From Amblyornis subalaris (Eukaryota > Chordata > Aves > Passeriformes > Ptilonorhynchidae), in the NCBI GenBank assembly GCA_018881555.1, contig JACAXG010000013.1, forward strand, positions 9,028,191 through 9,092,190: 64,000 nt of DNA. The letters are read 5' to 3'. Below are positions 59,201 through 64,000 of this stretch, in pieces (position 1 is the first letter of the stretch; the number at the start of each line of letters is the position of its first letter). A program made the position numbers and the translations under genes. The notes below the pieces were generated by a model. The model ran no database searches, was not told the origin of the DNA, and worked only from the letters and a program-made list of their open reading frames with translations.

Positions 59201-62200
59201 AAAATAGGATCAAATCTGTCTGCCAGAGAGCAGAGAGGTGTTTCCCCAGGCCCTGCAATCAGTGTTTCCTTGCCAGCCTGCGTTTGTGCCACACAGGTAT
59301 TAGTCAGATGCATAATCTCTGTTATCAATGTGCTGCGCTGGCCTCGGGGACCGGGAGAGCTGAAATGTTTATGCAAGTACAGTAGCTTATTTCNTAAGTC
59401 ATGTGTCTGCACAGCTGACATCCACAGAGAGTTCTAAGCCTCTAAGTCAAGTGTTAATAGCTAAACCCATCAGTGCTTTAGAAAATTAAAAATTGCTGTA
59501 AAGTGACTAATGATGCAAGGGTAGCCCTGGAGCTGGGCACCAAATCGATGGCAAATTTATCAACAGNCTCCCTCTGCAGAAGCAGCCTGGGCCTTCCAGA
59601 GAAGGCAGCTTTGTTTTTCCCTGGATGAGACAAAAAGAGCAAAGGAAGGCTCTGTTTCGCTCTCTTCTCTTCTTTTCTCTTCTCTCCCCCGCATCCTCCA
59701 GCGCCAGCAGGTAAATGCCTGCTGACCCAGCTCCCTTTTTGCAGGTAGTGGGGTAACCTACAGCCACAGTCCCTTCCCAGCAGAAAGGGACTGGCCACGC
59801 TCCCCTCTCTGGTCAGCAGGGCAGCACATCCCCCATGCCCACTGGTCTGAGGTTATTCTGACCACCAGAGGAGTGCACATCAGCTACTTTTGAGCACCTC
59901 TGAAAATCTGGGGGGGTTTAAAGAAAAACAAACAAAAAACATTCTCCTTAAAACTAACCAGACTGCAATGAGTTAAACCAGCATGGGATTACATTTTAGA
60001 ATCACCAACCCACTGAAGTCAGCACCCTTCTTCCCTCCAGCACAATTTCCTAAGAGGGCAGGAATCAACACAAGTCTCAGGTTCACCAAAGGACTCGGCT
60101 CCTGACTTCCCCGTGACTTCAGTGGGAAAGCAGACGCCTAAAGAGATAATAGTGTCCTAAATGGGTTTGCTGAACCTGTGCCAAAGCATCTTTGCATCCA
60201 GCCTTCGGTATTTAAATATACCTCTCTCTTCTTACCAGACACATCNTGCATTGCTTTGAAAAGCAAGGGGGTCTTGCATGTCACAGAAACAAGGATAACA
60301 CACATGCTCTTGCGTGTCACAGGGGCACAAGGACCCAGTCTAGGCTGGGGGCACCGGCTGTTGCCCACCTCTGAATGCAATCCCTTAAAAAATCCCAACA
60401 AAACCCAGAATTGCCAAAGGCTGCTGCCCCAGGAAATTAATTTCTATGAAATTAAACTGGATTTAATTTACCTCATTACACTATTAAAGAGTAATATTTA
60501 TATCACCATGGAAACCTCTGCATAAAACTGGTGGTTGGACACATGTTCCCAGTGCTGGTTATGCAATGGCCGTGTCATGGGAACGATCCCGGCTCCTGGT
60601 GTGCAGCGAGTGCCAATCCGCCTGTGTCCACTGGGATAGCGCTTTCCTCCTTAGCCTGACCACAGCAGCCTTCCTCATCCCATCCCAGCTCAGCACTGCT
60701 GAGCGTCCCTCCAGGAGGAAGAGCCAGCACGGGGGATTTGGCCTGTGTTTTCAGGGTTATTTTTCCTACTTCCGACTTGGGATAGGTGCCCCTCCCCAGC
60801 CCTCTGGAACTGTTTAACTTGGAAGGACAAAGGAGAACGGGCAAAGTCCGCTGAGCGTATCTTGAGGGGGAATGTTTTGGGGGAAGATTTGGGAAAACAG
60901 CTGGGGAGGCGGTGTGAACAGAGGGGGGGAAGGCAGAGAAATGGCTCAGGGAGAGACTGGGGAGGAGAGGCAGAGCAGAGCTGCGGGAGTGGAGGAACCA
61001 CTGTGGCTGCTCCAAGTTGCTGAACTNGTCTCGGGCCCCTGGGCAGGATCAGCGGCTCCCAGCAGTCACGAGCTCCCTCTGCTCCCTCTCTTGGCACAGC
61101 TTATCCCATCCACCTCTCACCGCAGGCCCACGTGCTCCCTCTTTCCTGCCTCCTGTCCCTACAGGACATATCCTCTGCCCTTCCTTGTGACTGCCAGGAG
61201 GTGAGCTTATAAAAAAATTAGAAGTACACTGTGCCTTCATCCTGCAGCACTACCTAATCCATGGCATGCAGGTAGGAAGTGGAATTGTAGAAAAAATAAG
61301 TGAGCCCTCAGGATCCTTCTCTGTTCAGTAAAACACATCCTGATGTCAGGATTTTCTTTTTATAACATCAGAGCACTGTCTTCAATAATGTCTTTAAAAA
61401 GTAGCTCTACAGTGGTTGTAAAAGGAAGCACCCTGCCACTCCCATCTGAGAGGAGATGAATCACTCGAAACAGACGGATTTCATCTTAATTCCCTCCCCA
61501 TGACTTCAACTATGGAAAGAAAATACAGCTAAATGCCAGGGATGTGCTTATCTGTGTTACTTTGTATATTAACTGTTGAACAGAGAGGCTCTGCAGGTAC
61601 CGATAGCCAGAGATTACAACACTGCATTTTACAGTAGGAAAAGACAGCTCTCCTTCCTAGCTGCTTATCTGAAATGCCTTTAGAGCACAGTTTAGAGGGG
61701 CGAGCTTTGCTCACACATCAGGACAATACACACTAGAGAAGGATTTCCCTAACAAGGCTTTGCAATGCTTTTCCTCCTCTCAANGGGCCATAAAAGACAA
61801 TTTAAGAGGTCACTGGGAGCTTCATTACCACCCNAAGCACAGAAGACCTTGAACATCTGTGTCCTGTTCACACCACAGCCTGATGGATGCACGCACTTGG
61901 CAAACTCTAAAAACAGAGACACATTAGAATGGCTTGATATCACCAGTCCTTTGCTGTACTTACTGTTGCACAAGACTTTAGACATTTCAAGTTACTTATC
62001 CTGCACTAAGAAGAGCCTCCTAAAACAGATCTGAGTGCTTTTGAAGAAAGAAACAGAAAAAGCAGGGGACACACGGCTCACCTGAACTCATTCAGGGCAT
62101 CCACAATTCTGTTATACGCCAAACTCCGCTGGCTGGCATCAGCTGATCTCCGACTCATTTTCATAGCCTTGAGAACAATCATTAAACAGATAAGTAACAC

Positions 62201-63428
62201 AGAGTTGCAGAAGCACAGAAAATGGAAAACAAAGTCATGTGTTTGACTTTATCTTTGATTCAACTGGTCATGCAAATAATTTTTTTAAGTGATAAAATGA
62301 TGGTACAAGTGCCAACTTTCCTATCTGAGGAAAGACAGGTGAGGCACATTTGCAGCTTCTGCTTCTCCTATGCTTTTCGCCATTCGAGACATAAAAGGGG
62401 TCAAAGTTTTAACTGCAGTGATGCAATTCCCACACCCAACAGCAAGCTGATCCCACTTTTGTAACGAGCAACAGGAGTTAGGAATTAATCTGACAGGGCT
62501 GAGGGAACATACAGCNGTACAAGTGCAAGAAGCCAAAGCAACTGTGTTTACCTGTTCTATTGCACTCTTCAGTTTGTTCATGTGACTCTCNAAAAGAGGG
62601 AAGTGTGAGAAGAAGAACTCATTAAATTTGTTGTTTTCATCTTCATCTCTTGAGAGTGAAAAAATAACCCCAATTGCTATCTTTTTCTTCCTAACAATTC
62701 CTGGGTTTGGACCAGAGCTGTCATCTGACAAGTTGAAGCTTTCATCCATGGACCTTGGAGCAGGAAAAAAAAGGGAAAGTTAATGTAATCCACTGCTTAA
62801 GTTGTACCTTCGTTTCCTGTGTAATTCAGTTCTTGAACATTTAACTTCAACAAACACCTTTTGTTTGCATGTGTTGTCAAATCATCACATTTTGTATTAT
62901 CCAATTTGTGATTTTTTACAAACAACCATTAATTGATCCCACAATCACAAAAGTCTGGAACCAGATTCAAAGCGTTTGTAGGATCAGAATATGGTATTCT
63001 AATTCTCTCCCATCTCTGCCAAGAATTTGTGTTTTGAGTAGGATTTTAGGGCTTCTTATCCTCAAAAATACAGCCTACAGATTTACATGTTGCTGAAGGC
63101 TTTCCAGTTAGTGAAAAAACAATGAATGCCATGAGGAAAACAGAGACNAAAAAAGATCAGCCTGACTTACACCTCTGTAAATACCCCACAGAAAGCATCA
63201 GCAAGCGCTGATGTACATATGCAAGAGCAGAATCAGGCTGACAACGGTGGAAAATGTATGGGCAGCAAGCAGCATTCCAATCCCCTGCTCACCACCGAGG
63301 GAAGACCCCGTTCTCCAAGCTGGTCGTCTGGCTGCGACGCCAACGCCGCTGGTAGCTGCTGGCACAGCTTTTGTTAAACGAGGAGCCCGGAGATGGAAAN
63401 GGAGTGATGAGCAGACTGCTCAGAGATG
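47131..63428 (-). CDS. FNIP1: FNIP1 (folliculin-interacting protein 1), exons covering the C-terminal three-quarters
   Basis: The join is complement(63293..63428, 62552..62753, 62082..62167, 55795..55941, 53715..53884, 50960..52385, 50428..50596, 48500..48697, 48051..48166, 47131..47209). These ten exons total 2,729 nt, giving a split first codon, 908 residues and TAA, with no frame break. The match to human FNIP1 is close in the FNIP_M and FNIP_C regions. Examples are [30 protein letters not shown] and the C-terminus [12 protein letters not shown]. The central serine/acidic exon is diverged but collinear with FNIP1 rather than FNIP2. FNIP1 binds FLCN and AMPK, works in the lysosomal folliculin complex that controls RagC GTP hydrolysis and TFE3/TFEB, and is an HSP90 co-chaperone. 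The N-terminal longin part (human residues 1-259) lies beyond the right edge. Confidence 0.97.
47210..48050 (-). other. FNIP1: FNIP1 last intron, 841 bp
   Basis: This is a GT-AG intron with no recognised element. Confidence 0.87.
48051..48166 (-). CDS. FNIP1: FNIP1 penultimate coding exon (116 bp)
   Basis: The exon encodes [19 protein letters not shown], an ambiguous Ser codon (TCN at 48,107), then [18 protein letters not shown], ending in GG of a Gly codon at donor GTATGG. The residue pattern is FNIP1-specific: ELYFKSKML here against EMYLKSKML in FNIP2. Confidence 0.97.
48167..48499 (-). other. FNIP1: FNIP1 intron, 333 bp
   Basis: This is a short GT-AG intron. Nothing else is seen in it. 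Confidence 0.88.
48500..48697 (-). CDS. FNIP1: FNIP1 exon (198 bp)
   Basis: The exon enters in phase 0 after CCCAG and encodes [52 protein letters not shown] and [10 protein letters not shown], ending at donor TTT|GTAAGT. It is symmetric, with 66 codons. It has ADTDKW, where I recall human FNIP1 as ADMDKW and FNIP2 as ADTDKW. Confidence 0.97.
48698..50427 (-). other. FNIP1: FNIP1 intron, 1.7 kb
   Basis: This is a GT-AG intron of unique sequence. No recognised repeat or gene is seen. Confidence 0.86.
50428..50596 (-). CDS. FNIP1: FNIP1 exon, start of the FNIP_C domain
   Basis: The exon is 169 bp and begins with G completing Gly. It encodes [35 protein letters not shown] and [20 protein letters not shown], ending at donor CAG|GTAATT. 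The C-terminal region starting here binds FLCN and HSP90 in the known protein. N at 50,548 is in a TTN codon (Phe in human). Confidence 0.96.
50597..50959 (-). other. FNIP1: FNIP1 intron, 363 bp
   Basis: This is a GT-AG intron. No other feature is seen. Confidence 0.88.
50960..52385 (-). CDS. FNIP1: FNIP1 large central exon (1,426 bp)
   Basis: The exon completes [12 protein letters not shown] and continues [20 protein letters not shown], then a long disordered acidic/serine region. That region includes the cysteine degron (52,060-52,083), [26 protein letters not shown] and the CK2-type serine cluster [20 protein letters not shown]. It ends EYEIPFPG at donor GTAAGT. Four ambiguous bases fall in it (52,129; 51,808; 51,733; 51,296). 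The middle of the exon is the least conserved part of the protein, as in other FNIP1 orthologues, but the frame stays open throughout. Confidence 0.97.
52386..53714 (-). other. FNIP1: FNIP1 intron, 1.3 kb
   Basis: This is a GT-AG intron. I see no repeat or RNA gene in it. Confidence 0.87.
53715..53884 (-). CDS. FNIP1: FNIP1 exon (170 bp)
   Basis: The acceptor TTTCAG is followed by G completing Gln, then [40 protein letters not shown] and [16 protein letters not shown], ending in G of a Gly codon at donor GTATGT. It differs from human by conservative changes such as I to L. Confidence 0.97.
53885..55794 (-). other. FNIP1: FNIP1 intron, 1.9 kb
   Basis: This is a GT-AG intron. It holds no recognised repeat. 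A plus-strand open frame near 55,453-55,656 matches nothing known to me. Confidence 0.85.
55795..55941 (-). CDS. FNIP1: FNIP1 exon (147 bp)
   Basis: The first A completes Arg, then [34 protein letters not shown] and [14 protein letters not shown], ending in CA of a Gln codon at donor GTATGG. The sequence is near-identical to human FNIP1. It is part of the conserved DENN-like middle region. Confidence 0.96.
55942..62081 (-). other. FNIP1: FNIP1 intron, 6.1 kb, the largest in the window
   Basis: The intron is split between the Arg codon halves AG|A. It contains a G-homopolymer tract near 57,650-57,666, a C-tract near 58,366-58,376, GC-richer unique DNA at about 58.4-61.2 kb, and the candidate cassette exon at 57,220-57,309. 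I found no recognisable repeat family. Confidence 0.85.
57220..57309 (-). other. FNIP1: Candidate FNIP1 alternative exon (90 bp, frame-terminating)
   Basis: On the FNIP1 strand a good acceptor (TTGCTTCTGGCAG, with a CTGAC branch-like word upstream) precedes an open 90-bp block ending at a weak donor TG|GTAGAA. Entered in the FNIP1 frame it reads [20 protein letters not shown], then [10 protein letters not shown]. It then meets TGA if joined to the next exon, or TGG TAG if the intron is retained. The length is a multiple of three. I recognise no homologue. It is a poison exon or an alternative C-terminus if real. Confidence 0.35.
62082..62167 (-). CDS. FNIP1: FNIP1 exon (86 bp)
   Basis: The exon encodes [20 protein letters not shown] and IVDALNEF, then AG of an Arg codon, at donor GTGAGC. 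The residues match my recollection of human FNIP1 without change. It is the last exon before the 6.1-kb intron that holds the candidate alternative exon. Confidence 0.96.
62168..62551 (-). other. FNIP1: FNIP1 intron, 384 bp
   Basis: This is a GT-AG intron. No other feature is seen. Confidence 0.88.
62552..62753 (-). CDS. FNIP1: FNIP1 exon (start of the conserved middle domain)
   Basis: The exon is 202 bp; its first G completes Trp. It encodes [53 protein letters not shown] and [11 protein letters not shown], close to human FNIP1. The base at 62,591 is N in a TTN codon that is Phe in human. The donor is CAG|GTAAAC. Confidence 0.96.
62754..63292 (-). other. FNIP1: FNIP1 intron, 539 bp
   Basis: This is a GT-AG intron with a strong T-rich acceptor tract. 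I see nothing further in it. Confidence 0.88.
63293..63428 (-). CDS. FNIP1: FNIP1 exon (human residues about 260-305)
   Basis: The acceptor TTGCAG is followed by CA of a split Ala codon, then SLSSLLIT. The peptide continues [18 protein letters not shown] and ends VFPR plus TG of a Trp codon, at donor GTGAGC. The first Ser corresponds to human Ser261, an AMPK site as I recall, with its RSA context split across the intron. The base at 63,400 is N in a CCN proline codon. Confidence 0.95.
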
Positions 63429-64000
63429 CTGCAAGAACAAGAGGAATAAATAAAAAATCTCTCCAGAAGAAAGAGCATTTAGAAAATAACACCAGCAACG
63501 AAATGAAGCCCCTCAAGATATACTGGTGTTGCTTCTCAAGTGCCTTCTCTTTTGCTTATCTATGTTTCTAATCTAAAAATAACCAGTTTATAATGACATT
63601 AACAAGACATACAAGCACTACAAGGGTGGGACAGNCCTGCAGCTTTACATAATAGGCAATGCACAGGCTGCACCTTGCTCAGCAACCTGAGTATCGGGAA
63701 ACAAATTCCTTGCGGAAAGGAGTAATGTTGATCACATCCTTTAACAGCCTTTCCAATCCTAACCCAAGTGTCCAATATCCTGAATTTGGGGGGAGGAAAG
63801 GGGTGTTGTGGAGGCAAATTCAAGTTTTAACATTACCATCGCAGGATCACAGAATGGTTTGGGTTGGAAGGGACCTGAAAGCTCATCTCATTCCACCCCC
63901 TGCCATGGGCAGAGACACCATCCACTAAGATCAGGTTGCTCTAAGCNCCATCCAACCTGGCCTCCTGGATTTGGAAAGGAGATGACAGCAAGTATCGTTT
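63429..64000 (-). other. FNIP1: FNIP1 intron (partial, runs off right edge)
   Basis: The preceding human exon, ending near RDSGIARS, is not present in this stretch, so the intron continues beyond the window. It contains a CR1 fragment from about 63,843. Confidence 0.85.
63843..64000 (-). mobile_element. CR1 LINE 3'-end fragment, cut by the window edge
   Basis: It begins with the reverse-complement CR1 terminus ATCACAGAATGGTTTGGGTT and continues GGAAGGGACCTGAAAGCTCA, CCCTGCCATGGGCAGAGACA and CCATCCAACCTGGCCTC. It is well preserved and likely continues to the right. It has the same orientation as FNIP1. Confidence 0.93.

Noticed and set aside
47131..63428. Assignment of the right-hand gene to FNIP2
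   Set aside because: The diagnostic segments ([31 protein letters not shown], the cysteine degron) fit FNIP1, and the neighbour is RAPGEF6. FNIP2 lacks these and neighbours RAPGEF2.

Overview
The window is nuclear vertebrate DNA from a bird. The evidence is long introns with GT-AG borders, a promoter CpG island, and several 3'-end fragments of the CR1 LINE, the usual avian interspersed repeat. The species cannot be read from this sequence. Two protein-coding genes lie head-to-tail on the minus strand, in the order known from human 5q31: RAPGEF6 (5' end only, left) and FNIP1 (3' three-quarters, right). I assigned both by matching spliced reading frames to remembered human proteins. No search was run.

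Left part (1-29,060). RAPGEF6 starts at an ATG at 28,242 inside a dense CpG island. Coding exons 1-4 (69, 71, 57 and 84 bp) join in phase and encode the start of the N-terminal cyclic-nucleotide-binding-like region. Intron 1 is about 25 kb. Exon 5 and the PDZ, RA and RasGEF parts lie beyond the left edge.

Middle (29,060-43,977). This is an intergenic stretch of about 15 kb with no gene I can support. It holds one minus-orientation CR1 fragment and a separate GC/CpG-rich block at about 40.2-40.7 kb.

Right part (43,978-64,000). Ten consecutive FNIP1 coding exons join without a phase error into 908 residues plus a stop codon, equivalent to human residues about 260-1166. A 3' UTR of about 3.1 kb follows, ending at an AATAAA. 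It contains six Pumilio-type motifs, a let-7 8mer and a miR-499/208-seed site.

FNIP1 is the folliculin (FLCN) partner in lysosomal amino-acid sensing, AMPK/mTORC1 control and HSP90 co-chaperoning. RAPGEF6 is a Rap GTPase exchange factor. They are neighbours, but nothing here suggests a shared pathway. The most notable points are a His-to-Cys change in the FNIP1 reductive-stress degron, a possible 90-bp frame-terminating alternative exon in the largest FNIP1 intron, the regulatory motifs of the 3' UTR, and scattered single Ns that behave like polymorphic sites.
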